A DNA stretch of 34,638 nt from Pseudomonadales bacterium (GCA_028277965.1 JANQFF010000387.1:1-34638); one strand, 5' to 3'; numbered from the stretch's first letter, positions 24,666 through 34,212 are shown. Notes: generated by a model from the letters alone, not told the origin. Translations and numbers: made by a program.

Positions 24666-25494
24666 GAGCACTCTCTCCAGATTGAGACCCCTCTTCTGAT
24701 CGTGAACCTGCACTTGCATCGCTTTCGATCCGATGCAGTTCTTTCTGGAGTTCGTACTGGTCTGAAGTGACAAACGTCTCAAGACGGCGTAATCGAAGCT
24801 CAGCCTGGGTGAGGTCTGAATTGGTCAGCCGCAGGGCCCGCCGAGCATTGTATTGAGATCCCGGCTCGGAAGGTTCCGGCGATCCAGGGTCTCCGGCCTC
24901 CCATTCTGAGCGCGTCGATTCCCGGCGCCGCTTGCGTCGCGATTTTTTCGATTTTTTATCTGGTTTCTCTGCTTCCGGGTGTTCCATAACAAAATAGGTT
25001 ATCCAATAGGCTGGAAAGACAATCTGGGGCATGAAGATGAGACCGGTGAGCGTGCCGAGGCGGACCACCCAGGTTTCAATCCCGAAATAACGTGCAATTC
25101 CGGAACAGACACCCGCGATTTTTTCATCCGACGGATCAACGGCTAATCGGCGATCTTTGACGATAGGTTCTTCCACAGGATCAGGCAGCCTGTGGCGTCT
25201 TCTGCGATTGCGGCGTCTTTGAGCCAGACGCTGCTCCTGCTCAGACTGCTCCTCAGGATCTTCCGCTACCCGCTTGAGGCGTAATTCAGCCTCCAGGCGT
25301 TTACTCGTGTCCTCTATCAGGGTGGTCGCACGGCCTCCGAGCTCTCCGGCTGTAACCGAGACAAGTTCCTGCACGGCTTTCTCAAGTCTTGCCATCGCCG
25401 CAGAAAAGTCACCGCTCTCGCCGTCATCAGAACCCCTTCGGGCATCTCGCCTCTCAGAAGGTCTCCGCGACCTTTGTCGATCTGAGTCATTCAC
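24655..25494 (-). CDS. pspC: PspC-domain protein with long N- and C-terminal extensions
   Basis: The 279-residue protein holds a PspC domain at about 112-172: KDRRLAVDPSDEKIAGVCSG-type opening, GIARYFGIETWVVRL, then a membrane segment (LTGLIFMPQIVFPAYWITYFV). E. coli PspC is about 119 residues, so this one is more than twice as long. Before the domain lies a helical region (MARLEKAVQELV, GRATTLIEDTSKRLE) and a very basic stretch (QRRRNRRRRHR). After it come a basic tail, a disordered part and a coiled-coil motif (RRLETFVTSDQYEL). PspC senses membrane stress and recruits PspA. The start is GTG with GGAAGAAG upstream, 20 nt after pspB. Confidence 0.9.
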   Translation of the reverse strand: MNDSDRQRSRRPSERRDARRGSDDGESGDFSAAMARLEKAVQELVSVTAGELGGRATTLIEDTSKRLEAELRLKRVAEDPEEQSEQEQRLAQRRRNRRRRHRLPDPVEEPIVKDRRLAVDPSDEKIAGVCSGIARYFGIETWVVRLGTLTGLIFMPQIVFPAYWITYFVMEHPEAEKPDKKSKKSRRKRRRESTRSEWEAGDPGSPEPSEPGSQYNARRALRLTNSDLTQAELRLRRLETFVTSDQYELQKELHRIESDASAGSRSEEGSQSGESARES

Positions 25495-25514
25495 CGTTCT
25501 TCTTCCATCCCGGA

Positions 25515-25766
25515 TCAGTATCGCGCTTGATCGTGCTGCTTGCGCCAATCCGGCGTCTCCGCATCAAGTATCGCTTCCAGGGTATCAATCCGTTCCAACA
25601 TGCTTTCTGCCTGCAGAGCCAACGTCTCCAGATCAGCGCGTTCGGTATCCGATAGCGCGCTTTCGGTACGCTGCTTATGCCGGTAGTGCATCCATAACCA
25701 GGCCGGAGCGATCACCACCATAAAAATGACCGTGGGTACAAAAAATGCGACCACAATGCCGTCCAT
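25515..25766 (-). CDS. pspB: Phage shock protein B
   Basis: The 83-residue protein has an N-terminal membrane helix (VVAFFVPTVIFMVVIAPAWLWMHY-like, residues 4-27) followed by basic residues and a coiled coil ending TLEAILDAETPDWR, which is the PspB signature. PspB forms the inner-membrane sensor with PspC and releases PspA from PspF. AGGGG lies 6 nt before the ATG. It sits 22 nt downstream of pspA. Confidence 0.96.
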   Translation of the reverse strand: MDGIVVAFFVPTVIFMVVIAPAWLWMHYRHKQRTESALSDTERADLETLALQAESMLERIDTLEAILDAETPDWRKQHDQARY

Positions 25767-25788
25767 AGAGAACCCCTAATTCGCCTGG

Positions 25789-26493
25789 TTACTTGCTCGT
25801 GTTCTGATTGACGTTAGTCACAGAAGCCGGACTGTCGGCTTGTTTAACACGAGCTTTGAGCTGACTCAATTGCTCATCGAGACCCTCGTCCTGCTCCAAC
25901 TCGTCGATCTCATCCGAAAGGGTTTTCTGACCCATGTCGTACGATTCGATCTGGCCTTCCAGGTCATCCATCTTGCGCTCGTAAAGTTCAAAGCGCGCCA
26001 TGGCATCATCGATGTTGTGATCACTCAACGTACGACGCACACCGAGACGCGACTGCGCGGCTTTGCCTCGCACGATGATTGCGTTCTGGCGAGCCTTGGC
26101 GTCTTTGATCTTTGCCTGCAGCGCTCCAACGTCTTCGTTCAATTTGCCGAGAGTGGTTTCAATGGCCTCGAGTTCTTCGGAGAGCGCACTGATCATTTCC
26201 CGTGCTTTGTTGCTCTCACTCAGGGCACCTTTCGCCAGATCGTCACGTCCTTTACGAACTGCGATCTCTGCTTTGCGTTCCCACTCCTCAGCTTCCTGCT
26301 CCTGCCACTGTTTGCGGCGTTCGAGTTCCTTACGGTCGGCTATCGCGCGCGCTGAGGTGCTCCGTACCTCAACCAACGCTTCTTCCATTTCCTGAATAAT
26401 CAGACGCACCATCTTTTCCGGATCTTCGGCTTTGTCCAGCAGCGCGTTGATGTTGGAATTAATGATGTCTGTCATGCGAGAAAAAACACTCAT
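25789..26493 (-). CDS. pspA: Phage shock protein A
   Basis: PspA is an ESCRT-III-like coiled-coil protein. It binds and blocks the activator PspF in the resting state and coats damaged inner membrane under stress. The 234-residue protein starts MSVFSRMTDIINSNINALL, has the conserved DPEKMVRLIIQEMEEALVEV hairpin, long charged helices with RRKQWQEQEAEEWERKAE-type sequence, and a C-terminal helix. The ATG at 26493 is the family start; an upstream ATG at 26517 is less likely. GGAGG stands 11 nt before it. Transcription should depend on sigma-54 and PspF, from the promoter at 26613-26628. Confidence 0.97.
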   Translation of the reverse strand: MSVFSRMTDIINSNINALLDKAEDPEKMVRLIIQEMEEALVEVRSTSARAIADRKELERRKQWQEQEAEEWERKAEIAVRKGRDDLAKGALSESNKAREMISALSEELEAIETTLGKLNEDVGALQAKIKDAKARQNAIIVRGKAAQSRLGVRRTLSDHNIDDAMARFELYERKMDDLEGQIESYDMGQKTLSDEIDELEQDEGLDEQLSQLKARVKQADSPASVTNVNQNTSK

Positions 26494-26612
26494 CTTCTCA
26501 CTGGCCTCCATTTGCACGTTTGTGTTTCTACCGTCACCATCGCGTTAAACTCAACAGTTCCGGCGGTTCGTCAACCCGGGTCACCCGGTACTCACTGACT
26601 CACCCCTGTTAG

Positions 26613-26628
26613 TACACATTCCGTGCCA
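26613..26628 (-). promoter_or_regulatory. Sigma-54 promoter of the psp operon
   Basis: On the minus strand TGGCACG is followed after 4 nt by GTGTA. The -24 element matches the consensus exactly and the GG-to-GT spacing is right for sigma-54. The -12 element carries GT in place of GC. From memory the E. coli pspA promoter also has TTGTA at this place. It lies 120 nt before pspA, with room upstream for IHF and PspF sites. Confidence 0.8.
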
Positions 26629-26735
26629 ACTTATACACGATCCTAACTCATTGTTTTTGAAAGCCTTTATTTCCCTGGCTTATCGATGTGAAAACAGCAT
26701 ATAGTGGTTCTAACCAGATATTGGTGAGAATCACA

Positions 26736-27743
26736 ATGCGCCCCGATGTCGAAAGAATGATCGGAGAGTCACCGGTTTTTCTGCGTACGCTCGAACAGGT
26801 TTCCCTCGTTGCGCCTCTCGAAAAACCCGTTCTTATCGTCGGCGAACGAGGCACCGGCAAAGAACTGATCGCCTCCCGTCTGCACTTTCTCTCGAACCGC
26901 TGGGAAAGCCACTTCCTCAAAATGAACTGCGCTGCCATTTCCGAATCAATCATGGAAAGTGAGTTGTTCGGACACGAAGCCGGAGCGTTCACCGGTGCAA
27001 CCAAAACTCATCACGGGCGCTTCGAGCGGGCTCACGGCGGCACCCTGTTCCTGGACGAACTAGCCACCACATCGATGCTGGTTCAGGAAAAACTTCTCCG
27101 CGTCATCGAATACGGAGAGTTCGAGAGAGTTGGTGGAAACAAAACACTCAACTGCGATGTCCGACTCATTGCAGCAACCAATCAGGATCTGCCGCGTCTT
27201 GCAGACGAAGGCAGATTTCGAGCAGACCTTCTCGACCGGCTTGCTTTCGATGTTCTGACGCTGCCACCGTTAAGAGAGCGTGAAGAGGACATCCTGCTGC
27301 TCGCTGAACACTTCGCAATCAACATGGCCAAGGAACTCGATCGGGAGCTTTTCGCCGGGTTTTCCGGAGACGTGCAGGATCAGTTGATCAACTATGACTG
27401 GCCAGGGAACGTCCGCGAACTGAAAAACGTGGTGGAACGATGCGTCTACCGCACCGAACCCGAAGACGAGGTCGCAGAGGTGATATTTGACCCTTTCACC
27501 TCACCATGGCGGCCCGGCGCTTACGAAAACGGCGGTCCGGGGCAACCCACCGTATCTGCCGAGCTGCCAGTCGATCTCAAAGAGCACATAAAGGTCACGG
27601 AAATCAATCTGATCGATAATGCGCTTGAGCACGCAAAACACAATCAGCGGAAGGCGGCTGATCTGCTGGGGCTCACCTACCATCAATTCCGCGGGTATGT
27701 GAAGAAGTACAACCTGGTGGGCGGTAACGCGGACGAGGAGTAG
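26736..27743 (+). CDS. pspF: Phage shock operon activator PspF
   Basis: PspF is a sigma-54 enhancer-binding AAA+ ATPase with no N-terminal sensor domain; it is controlled by direct binding of PspA. The 335-residue protein has GERGTGKE (Walker A, 36-43), GAFTGA (sigma-54 contact loop, 83-88), GGTLFLDEL (Walker B), the R-finger region FRADLLDRLAF, WPGNVRELKN, and a C-terminal Fis-type helix-turn-helix (NQRKAADLLGLTYHQFRGYV). The ATG at 26736 is chosen over a GTG at 26688 because it starts the conserved domain. TTGAAA at 26657-26662 may be its -35. A 12-bp palindrome (TGGTTCTAACCA, 26705-26716) lies in the leader, a possible autoregulatory site. Confidence 0.95.
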   Translation: MRPDVERMIGESPVFLRTLEQVSLVAPLEKPVLIVGERGTGKELIASRLHFLSNRWESHFLKMNCAAISESIMESELFGHEAGAFTGATKTHHGRFERAHGGTLFLDELATTSMLVQEKLLRVIEYGEFERVGGNKTLNCDVRLIAATNQDLPRLADEGRFRADLLDRLAFDVLTLPPLREREEDILLLAEHFAINMAKELDRELFAGFSGDVQDQLINYDWPGNVRELKNVVERCVYRTEPEDEVAEVIFDPFTSPWRPGAYENGGPGQPTVSAELPVDLKEHIKVTEINLIDNALEHAKHNQRKAADLLGLTYHQFRGYVKKYNLVGGNADEE

Positions 27744-27760
27744 ATGGCGGAGAGGGAGGG
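27744..27760 (-). repeat. Inverted 17-nt copy of the tRNA-Ser 3' end
   Basis: Directly after the pspF stop, 17 bases are identical to the reverse complement of the end of tRNA-Ser at 28167-28183 (ATGGCGGAGAGGGAGGG). The next bases form a local hairpin AGGGGT/ACCCCT (about 27756-27775) that could help end pspF transcription. Confidence 0.8.
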
Positions 27761-27787
27761 GTTGTTCGAGACCCCTGCCATGACCAA

Positions 27788-27846
27788 ATCGCGGCTGAAG
27801 CCGCTCCTACAACATCTACCTCTGTAGGAGCGGCTTCAGCTGCGAT
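27788..27846. repeat. Inverted pair of REP-like sequences
   Basis: Two 24-nt arms (27788-27811 and 27823-27846) face each other across 11 nt with one mismatch. The core GCCGCTCCTACA / TGTAGGAGCGGC is the well-known REP type of Pseudomonas and relatives, normally spread by RAYT transposases. The pair lies 45 nt after pspF and could act as its terminator. No RAYT gene is in the window. Confidence 0.85.
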
Positions 27847-27888
27847 TCGTTTCCATCGACAGATTCTCATGTACAGTTGCGGCCCCGC

Positions 27889-27958
27889 GGAGAGGTGGCC
27901 GAGTGGCTGAAGGCGCTCGCGGCTTACGGAGTATAGGTAACCCCTATCGAGGGTTCGA
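27889..27958 (+). pseudogene. Truncated, altered copy of tRNA-Ser
   Basis: Seventy bases match the first 71 of the intact tRNA-Ser 205 nt downstream, including 24 matching bases upstream of the gene. The match holds from the acceptor 5' strand through the D-arm and variable arm and stops in the T-loop (TTCGA). The anticodon arm is changed and one base short (CTCGCGGCTTACGGAG against CTCCC-loop-GGGAG), destroying the stem. The 3' half and CCA are missing, so it cannot make a tRNA. The duplicated upstream bases suggest the promoter was copied too. Confidence 0.85.
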
Positions 27959-28034
27959 CAAAATTGCCGGGAGCAATTTTGGACGCCGAGCGAAGCGACG
28001 GCGCCCGCAGGGGCGCGGTACAGGAAGTACCGCG
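27959..28034. repeat. Compound palindromic element
   Basis: The broken T-loop passes directly into a chain of inverted repeats. CAAAATTGC/GCAATTTTG (9 bp, loop 5, 27959-27981) comes first. CGCCG/CGGCG (27984-28003) overlaps GCGCCC/GGGCGC (28001-28016). CGCGGTAC/GTACCGCG (8 bp, loop 5, 28014-28034) is last. No open frame of interest is present. A related but shorter element lies at 28242-28272. Confidence 0.75.
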
Positions 28035-28093
28035 ATCCATCCCGACCGATCCATCCTCACTGATCAATTTCTCATGTACAATTGCGGCCCCGC

Positions 28094-28184
<91 letters not shown>

Positions 28185-28195
28185 TACTCACCTGA

Positions 28196-28219
28196 ATCGC
28201 GGCTAAAGCCGCTCCTACA
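28196..28219. repeat. Single REP-like sequence
   Basis: This 24-nt copy of the REP arm at 27788 differs by one base (GGCTAAAGCC for GGCTGAAGCC) and begins 14 nt after the tRNA. It is internally palindromic (GCGGCT/AGCCGC). It may also serve as the tRNA terminator. Confidence 0.8.
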
Positions 28220-28241
28220 GAGAGGGATAGAGGGGCGAGCC

Positions 28242-28298
28242 GACGGCGCCGAGACCAGCGCGGTAGCGCTGGGCGAATAATCCCTCCCTCTCCGCCAT
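28242..28298. repeat. Short palindromic element ending in a copy of the tRNA-Ser 3' end
   Basis: GACGGCGCC (28242-28250) is shared with the element at 27997-28005. A perfect 7-bp hairpin follows (CCAGCGC, loop GGTA, GCGCTGG, 28255-28272). Bases 28279-28298 then repeat the last 16 nt of tRNA-Ser before CCA, the CCA and one more base, 20 nt in all, giving a direct repeat with the gene end. Confidence 0.8.
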
Positions 28299-28321
28299 CA
28301 CATTCTGCAAGATCAGGACAG

Positions 28322-28510
28322 CTATTTTTCCTCGTCCGGCTCGTCGCCTTCTTTCTGTATCCGGTCGTAGATTTCCTCGCGATGAACCGCCACATCCCTG
28401 GGAGCATTGACTCCAACACGGACCTGGTTGCCTTTGACACCTAATATCGTGACGGTGATATCGTCACCGATCATCAGTGTCTCGCCAATGCGGCGTGTAA
28501 GTATCAACAC
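28322..28510 (-). CDS. csrA: Carbon storage regulator CsrA
   Basis: CsrA (RsmA in Pseudomonas) is a small dimeric RNA-binding protein that blocks or stabilises mRNAs by binding GGA motifs. The 62-residue protein has the full family sequence: [33 protein letters not shown] and the [11 protein letters not shown] helix with the RNA-contacting Arg. The start is GTG, with AGGAG 7 nt upstream. A small stem CTGGC-GAT-GCCAG lies just before this ribosome site. It follows lysC by 49 nt on the same strand and lies next to tRNA-Ser. Confidence 0.97.
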   Translation of the reverse strand: MLILTRRIGETLMIGDDITVTILGVKGNQVRVGVNAPRDVAVHREEIYDRIQKEGDEPDEEK

Positions 28511-28559
28511 GAGCGGTCTCCTGCTGGCATCGCCAGACTACGAGAGCTATAGACTCTGC

Positions 28560-29780
28560 CTATTCCTCATCCAGGTCAAATTCGGAATGTAGGGCGCGTA
28601 CCGCAAGTTCCAGGTATTTCTCAGCGACGACTACGGAAATTTTGATTTCAGACGTCGATATCATTTGTATATTGATGTTCTCGGACGCCAGACAATCAAA
28701 CATGCGGGTTGCAACACCTGCATGAGACCGCATCCCTACACCAACAATCGACACTTTGGCAATTTCATTGTCGCCACTGATTTCGCGGGCTGATATTTCC
28801 GTGGCGACATCCCGGAGCAGCCTTATGGTCCGGTCATAATCACCGCGCGTTACCGTAAACGTAAAGTCCGTGAGGCCATCCGCGCCCGTGTTCTGGACAA
28901 TCATGTCCACCTCAACGTTGGCCCGACCAACGGGCCCGAGGATTTTGGATGCAATTCCGGGTATGTCAGGAACACCCGATACGGTTATTTTGGCTTCATC
29001 GCGTGCGTGAGCGATCCCGGAAACAAGCGGCTGTTCCATATCTTCACTCTCTATTGTTATGAGGGTGCCTTCTCCTTCTTCGAAGGTGGAGACAACCCGC
29101 AACGGCACCCCGTAACGTCCGGCATATTCAACCGACCGCGGGTGCAGAACTTTTGACCCGAGACTTGCGAGCTCAAGCATCTCTTCGAACGTCACCACAC
29201 TCAAACGCCGGGCAGCTTCCACAACCCGGGGATCCGCGGTATAGACCCCATCAACATCGGTACAGATTTCACACTCATCCGCGTTCAGGGCTGCAGCCAG
29301 GGCAACGGCTGAAGTGTCTGAACCACCGCGGCCGAGAGTGGTGATTTCGCCGATATCGTTGACACCCTGGAAACCCGCAACGACAGGTACAGTGCCCATT
29401 TCAAGATCCGATCTGAGCTTGTCAGTATCGATGTGACGGATCCTCGCACGACCGTGGGCTGAATCAGTGTGAATACCAATCTGGTCTGCCAGGTAAGATT
29501 TCGCGCGCTGCCCCTGTGCCTTGAGAGCGAGGCTCAACAACGCAATGGTGACCTGCTCCCCCGATGCCGTCAGAACATCCATCTCCCGTGGATCCGCCTG
29601 ACCGTCAGAGATGGTTTCACCCATCGAGACCAGCCGATTCGTTTCACCGGACATTGCAGAAACCACAACAGCCACATCATGGCCCGCTTTGCGATAGCCC
29701 AGGATACGCCTGGCTACACCCTGGATGCGTTCAACATCCCCGACGCTGGTGCCGCCGTATTTCTGGACAATCAGACTCAA
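28560..29780 (-). CDS. lysC: Aspartate kinase
   Basis: Aspartokinase phosphorylates aspartate at the start of lysine, threonine and methionine synthesis. The 406-residue protein is the monofunctional type. [11 protein letters not shown] is the nucleotide and aspartate site, [13 protein letters not shown] and GFQGVND lie in the kinase domain, and [17 protein letters not shown] is the Ser/Asp motif. Two C-terminal ACT domains (about 265-406; [17 protein letters not shown] and [16 protein letters not shown]) allow feedback inhibition. It starts with TTG, 2 nt after the alaS stop; the N-terminus MSLIVQK fits the family, so the TTG is credible. The alaS-lysC-csrA order is as in Pseudomonas. Confidence 0.96.
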   Translation of the reverse strand: MSLIVQKYGGTSVGDVERIQGVARRILGYRKAGHDVAVVVSAMSGETNRLVSMGETISDGQADPREMDVLTASGEQVTIALLSLALKAQGQRAKSYLADQIGIHTDSAHGRARIRHIDTDKLRSDLEMGTVPVVAGFQGVNDIGEITTLGRGGSDTSAVALAAALNADECEICTDVDGVYTADPRVVEAARRLSVVTFEEMLELASLGSKVLHPRSVEYAGRYGVPLRVVSTFEEGEGTLITIESEDMEQPLVSGIAHARDEAKITVSGVPDIPGIASKILGPVGRANVEVDMIVQNTGADGLTDFTFTVTRGDYDRTIRLLRDVATEISAREISGDNEIAKVSIVGVGMRSHAGVATRMFDCLASENINIQMISTSEIKISVVVAEKYLELAVRALHSEFDLDEE

Positions 29781-29782
29781 AG

Positions 29783-32395
29783 CTAACCCAGCCGTTCTTT
29801 GACAAGTGTTTCGGCAGCGGTAAATGCAGCATCGAGACCCGCCGGATTGTCACCTCCACCCGCGCGTGCGAGATCAGGGCGCCCGCCTCCGCGAGCACCC
29901 ACATGAGGACTGACAGCATCCATGACGTCCGGCGCTTCGATCTCAGCTGTCAGGTTTTTGCTGACTCCAACAACAAGGTTCACCTTGCCTTTCTGTTCCT
30001 GGGCTAACACGACAACACAACTTTCCATCTGGGACCGCAACTGATCGAGCGTCTGCATCATCGCCTTGCCGTCTCCCTCGACCTTCGCAGCTACAAATTT
30101 TGCCGCTCCCATATCAACGGCCTGTGTCAGCAGGTCGGACCCCTTGTCTGCGGCCAGTTTCTGTGTCAGCTCATCCACACTCTTTCTGAGTTGCCTGTTT
30201 TCATCTACCAGCGATTTAACTCGCTCGAGGAGATCACCCGCTGCACTCTTGAGTTCTGTCGCCACGCCGTCCAAGAGTCCCTGCTGCTGTCTGACAAAGT
30301 CTTCTGCCGCCGCTCCACTGACTGCCTCCACCCGGCGTACACCGGCAGCAATACCCGTTTCAGCAGTAATTTTCATCAACGCAATGTCGCCAGTGCGCCG
30401 GGCGTGTGTCCCGCCACAGAGCTCAACAGAATAACCATCACCCATTGTCAGAACGCGGACATCGTCGCCGTACTTTTCACCGAACAACGCCATCGCTCCC
30501 GCTTCAATTGCCTCGTCGTAAGTCATCAGTTCCGTTCTGACTTCAGAGTTCCGACGGATTTCCCGGTTGACCATCCGTTCTATCGCATCGAGCTCACCTG
30601 GGGTGACAGGTTGATTGTGGGAAAAATCAAAGCGGAGCTTCTCGTCATTGACGAGAGATCCTTTCTGCTGAACATGATCGCCAAGCACCGCACGCAGCGC
30701 CGCGTGCAGCAGGTGGGTGGCTGAGTGATTTCGGCGGATTTTCTCCCTGCGGTCGTCATCGACACTCGCCTCGAGAGTGACATCTTTTTCGATTGTCCCG
30801 GCGATGACTGTCCCGATGTGCATGTGCTGCTCGCCGGTCAATTGCGTGTCATCAACACGGAACTCACATCCGGCGCTTTTGAGCGTGCCCTGATCGCCAA
30901 CCTGACCACCCTGTTCAGCGTAGAACGTCGTCTGATCCAGCACCACAACACCAGAGGTGCCTTCGGTCAGTGTATCGACAGGATCCCCGGAAGCATCGAA
31001 CAGACCAAGCACTTTGCCTTCGTGTGAAGACTCCCCATAACCTTTGAATTCGACCTTCTCCGGCACCCGGACTTTCTGACCAAGACTTGCCGAAAAGCTC
31101 GTAGAAGCTCTGCCGCGCGCCCGCTGCGCCTCCATGGCCTCCTCAAATCCTGCCATATCTACAGCGAACCCCTGTTCGCGCCCGATATCCGCCGTCAGGT
31201 CAGCCGGAAAACCGTAAGTATCGTAGAGTTTGAATACCGCTTCGCCAGGGATCGTCTCACCCTGTTTGATATTCTTCAGCTCCCCTCGAAGCAGCTCCAT
31301 ACCCTGGTTCAACGTCTCTCCAAACCGTTCTTCTTCCGAAGCAAGAACATCCGCTATGTCATCCTGCCGATCCGCAAGTTCCGGGTATGCTTCTCCCATC
31401 TGGTCAACGAGCACCCCAACGAGTTTGTGGAAGAACGGTTCGCGGATATTGAGTTTATAGCCATGACGCAAAGCCCTGCGGATAATCCTGCGCAGGACGT
31501 ACGCCCGATCCTCGTTGCCTGGAACAATTCCGTCGGACACAAGGAAGGCGCTCGAACGGATATGGTCAGAGATCACCCGCAGGGATGGGTTGGCCAGGAT
31601 CTCTGCTTCCGAGTTTATGCCCGCAAATTGTCCCGCACGCAGCAGTATCGAACGAAACATATCCGTTTCGTAAACGCTGTGTACACCCTGCTTGACGGTG
31701 GCCATCCGCTCCAGACCCATCCCGGTGTCGACTCCCGGCTGGGGCAACGGAGTGAGTTCTCCGTCTTCTGATCGATCAAACTGTGGAAACACCAGGTTCC
31801 AGAATTCCACATACCGGTCACCATCTTCATCCGGCGATCCGGGTGGACCCCCAGCAACTTCAGGGCCATGGTCATAGAAGAGTTCTGTACAGGGGCCACA
31901 CGGTCCTGTGTCTCCCATCGTCCAGAAGTTTTCCTCGAGATCCACCACGCGCTCAGGACGTAAACCGATTTTACGAGTCCACAGATCGCGGGCGTCATCA
32001 TCGGTGGGATGCACGGTAACCCAGATTTTTTCTTCCGGTAACTGGAGAACGTCCGAGACAAATTCCCAGGCCCACGAGATGGTTTCTTCCTTGAAATAAT
32101 CTCCAAAGCTGAAATTACCCAGCATCTCGAAAAACGTCAGATGGCGAGCCGTGTAACCCACATTCTCGAGATCGTTGTGTTTACCTCCCGCTCTGACACA
32201 TCGTTGGGAAGATGCGGCTCGCTTGTACCCGGGATCACTCCGCCCGAGGAGCGGGTCTTTGAACTGATTCATGCCCGCATTGGTGAAGAGCAGCGTCGGG
32301 TCATTGTTAGGCACAAGCGTGCTCGACGGCACGATCCGGTGATCGTAACCGGCGAAGAACGACAGGTAAGCGTCTCTGATTTCAGCTGTCTTCAT
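29783..32395 (-). CDS. alaS: Alanyl-tRNA synthetase
   Basis: AlaRS charges tRNA-Ala. The 870-residue protein has the class II catalytic core ([42 protein letters not shown]), the editing domain with the zinc-binding [12 protein letters not shown] and [12 protein letters not shown] motifs that removes mischarged Ser and Gly, a coiled coil (near 740-760) and the C-Ala domain ending in [19 protein letters not shown]. Length fits the family. GGAA precedes the ATG by 4 nt. A 129-nt gap separates it from recX; a TATACT there may be its -10 box. Confidence 0.97.
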   Translation of the reverse strand: MKTAEIRDAYLSFFAGYDHRIVPSSTLVPNNDPTLLFTNAGMNQFKDPLLGRSDPGYKRAASSQRCVRAGGKHNDLENVGYTARHLTFFEMLGNFSFGDYFKEETISWAWEFVSDVLQLPEEKIWVTVHPTDDDARDLWTRKIGLRPERVVDLEENFWTMGDTGPCGPCTELFYDHGPEVAGGPPGSPDEDGDRYVEFWNLVFPQFDRSEDGELTPLPQPGVDTGMGLERMATVKQGVHSVYETDMFRSILLRAGQFAGINSEAEILANPSLRVISDHIRSSAFLVSDGIVPGNEDRAYVLRRIIRRALRHGYKLNIREPFFHKLVGVLVDQMGEAYPELADRQDDIADVLASEEERFGETLNQGMELLRGELKNIKQGETIPGEAVFKLYDTYGFPADLTADIGREQGFAVDMAGFEEAMEAQRARGRASTSFSASLGQKVRVPEKVEFKGYGESSHEGKVLGLFDASGDPVDTLTEGTSGVVVLDQTTFYAEQGGQVGDQGTLKSAGCEFRVDDTQLTGEQHMHIGTVIAGTIEKDVTLEASVDDDRREKIRRNHSATHLLHAALRAVLGDHVQQKGSLVNDEKLRFDFSHNQPVTPGELDAIERMVNREIRRNSEVRTELMTYDEAIEAGAMALFGEKYGDDVRVLTMGDGYSVELCGGTHARRTGDIALMKITAETGIAAGVRRVEAVSGAAAEDFVRQQQGLLDGVATELKSAAGDLLERVKSLVDENRQLRKSVDELTQKLAADKGSDLLTQAVDMGAAKFVAAKVEGDGKAMMQTLDQLRSQMESCVVVLAQEQKGKVNLVVGVSKNLTAEIEAPDVMDAVSPHVGARGGGRPDLARAGGGDNPAGLDAAFTAAETLVKERLG

Positions 32396-32524
32396 GAAAT
32401 TCCAATGTTTTCAATCACATGGCCTCACAAACGACATGAGGCGACCGTCAAAAGGCGGGCAAGTATAAAGTAAGCGTTGCGCTTTTTGGACAGCTAGTAA
32501 TGACCCTGTCTTTAGGTAGTTTCT

Positions 32525-32992
32525 TTAGCCGGGCGGCTCACCCAGGGCGTCAAGAATTGTTTTGCTGCCGAATCCGCGGCGCTGCAGGAACCTGCCTGCT
32601 TTTTCCCAGGTTGCACGGTCGTCAGCAAAACCGGCGTAGCGACGGGACAGGGCCGCTGACGCCTGGGCGGACCAGTCAACGTCCCTTGCGTCTATTGCTG
32701 TCTGCAGCAGCGAGAAGTCAATCGACCGCTTCCGCGATTCCTGCTGCAACTTGTGTGGGCCATACCCACGATTGATCAGACTCGTGACCAGGACTTCAGC
32801 GCAGCGCTCATCACTGAGCAGATTGTCTTCCTGCAACCCTGTCAGCACGTCTTCGACGAGCTGACTCATGTGCACCGCCGTCACCTCTGCAGCGGTGATG
32901 TCTACTGATCTCCCGGACCGTTTACCTCGGAGACCCGATTGTGTCAGTTTGCGGCGCAACTCAGCGACGCTGTGTTCCCGACCTGCAAGCAT
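32525..32992 (-). CDS. recX: Regulatory protein RecX
   Basis: RecX binds RecA filaments and limits their extension. The 155-residue protein has three-helix RecX repeats: LAGREHSVAELRRKL, then LQEDNLLSDERCAEVLVTSLINRGYGPHKLQQESRKR-type helices and RFLQRRGFGSKTIL at the end. The first ATG is at 32992, 65 nt after recA, but family-like sequence (RRKLESSAIR) continues in frame upstream of it with no ATG, GTG or TTG. The true start may therefore be a rare codon (for example CTG near 33061) or the N-terminus may be short. It is probably co-transcribed with recA. Confidence 0.88.
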   Translation of the reverse strand: MLAGREHSVAELRRKLTQSGLRGKRSGRSVDITAAEVTAVHMSQLVEDVLTGLQEDNLLSDERCAEVLVTSLINRGYGPHKLQQESRKRSIDFSLLQTAIDARDVDWSAQASAALSRRYAGFADDRATWEKAGRFLQRRGFGSKTILDALGEPPG

Positions 32993-33057
32993 CCGAATGG
33001 CGGACGATTCGAGTTTGCGCCGAACCGCCTCCAGCTGCTCTGCTTGATGGTCCGTAT

Positions 33058-34161
33058 TCAGGGTTGCAGCGTATCCTGCGCAGCTTCAGGGACAATGACT
33101 TCCGCGTCGCCCGCATCAGCTGTGTTCAGATGAGGCAGAAGTTCTTCACGGATCTTCTGTTCGATTTCGTCTCTGAGTTCAGGATTGTCGTTCAGGAAAT
33201 CACCGGCGTTTTTCCGTCCCTGCCCAATCCTGTCACCTTTATACGCATACCAGGCGCCACTTTTTTCGACGATGCCCTGCTGTACACCCAGTTCAAGTAT
33301 CTCACCCGTTCGGTTGATCCCTTCACCATAAAGGATCTGGAATTCTGCCTGCCGGAAAGGTGGGGACACCTTGTTCTTGACGACTTTTACCCTCGTTTCA
33401 TTGCCAGTGACTTCGTCCCCTTCTTTGACACCACCGATACGACGAATGTCGAGACGAACGGATGAGTAGAACTTGAGGGCGTTACCACCGGTTGTCGTTT
33501 CCGGAGATCCGAACATCACACCGATTTTCATACGGATCTGGTTGATGAAAATGACCAGGGTGTTGGACTGTTTGATATTCCCTGTCATTTTTCTGAGCGC
33601 CTGGCTCATGAGCCGCGCCTGTAACCCAACATGTGAATCCCCCATTTCACCTTCGATTTCGGCTTTGGGAGTTAATGCCGCCACAGAGTCCACAACAATC
33701 ACGTCGACAGCCCCTGATCTGACCAGCATGTCACAGATTTCGAGCGCCTGTTCACCCGTATCGGGCTGAGAGACGAGCAGGTCGTCTGTATCGACACCCA
33801 GCGCCTGCGCATAGACCGGGTCGAGCGCATGTTCCGCGTCGATAAATGCACAGGTGCCACCGGTCTTCTGCGCTTCGGCAACAACCTGTAGTGTCAGCGT
33901 GGTTTTACCACTCGATTCCGGTCCGTAGATTTCAACGACCCTGCCCCGCGGCAACCCGCCAATCCCAAGGGCAATATCGAGGCCAAGAGAACCGGTTGAA
34001 ACAGCAGGCACCACAACATGTTCCTGGTCGCCAAGGCGCATCATTGAACCTTTGCCGAACTGCCTTTCAATCTGCGCCAGCGCAGCCGACAGGGCCCTGT
34101 CCTTGTCAGAATCCTGGATGTTGTCGATCTCGCTGCTCTTGTCTCTCGCCTTTTTCGCCAT
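33058..34161 (-). CDS. recA: Recombinase RecA
   Basis: RecA forms filaments on single-stranded DNA, drives strand exchange and triggers LexA self-cleavage. The 367-residue protein shows [10 protein letters not shown] (Walker A, about 80-89), [19 protein letters not shown] (Walker B and L1 region), [19 protein letters not shown], and [19 protein letters not shown] (L2). The C-terminus is acidic. Compared with E. coli there are about 14 extra residues before the core. An SOS box overlaps its promoter. mutS leaves in the opposite direction. Confidence 0.98.
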   Translation of the reverse strand: MAKKARDKSSEIDNIQDSDKDRALSAALAQIERQFGKGSMMRLGDQEHVVVPAVSTGSLGLDIALGIGGLPRGRVVEIYGPESSGKTTLTLQVVAEAQKTGGTCAFIDAEHALDPVYAQALGVDTDDLLVSQPDTGEQALEICDMLVRSGAVDVIVVDSVAALTPKAEIEGEMGDSHVGLQARLMSQALRKMTGNIKQSNTLVIFINQIRMKIGVMFGSPETTTGGNALKFYSSVRLDIRRIGGVKEGDEVTGNETRVKVVKNKVSPPFRQAEFQILYGEGINRTGEILELGVQQGIVEKSGAWYAYKGDRIGQGRKNAGDFLNDNPELRDEIEQKIREELLPHLNTADAGDAEVIVPEAAQDTLQP

Positions 34162-34212
34162 GGATAGGTGCCTTTTCTGGTGGGATTGTTGGTGGGGTCT
34201 GATTCAGGTAGG

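Noticed and set aside
27889-27958. A second functional tRNA gene
   Set aside because: The anticodon stem is broken, the T-arm and acceptor 3' strand are missing, and hairpin sequence follows.
27959-28034. Integron attC site
   Set aside because: The hairpins lack the paired R and L core sites, there is no cassette array and no integrase in the window.
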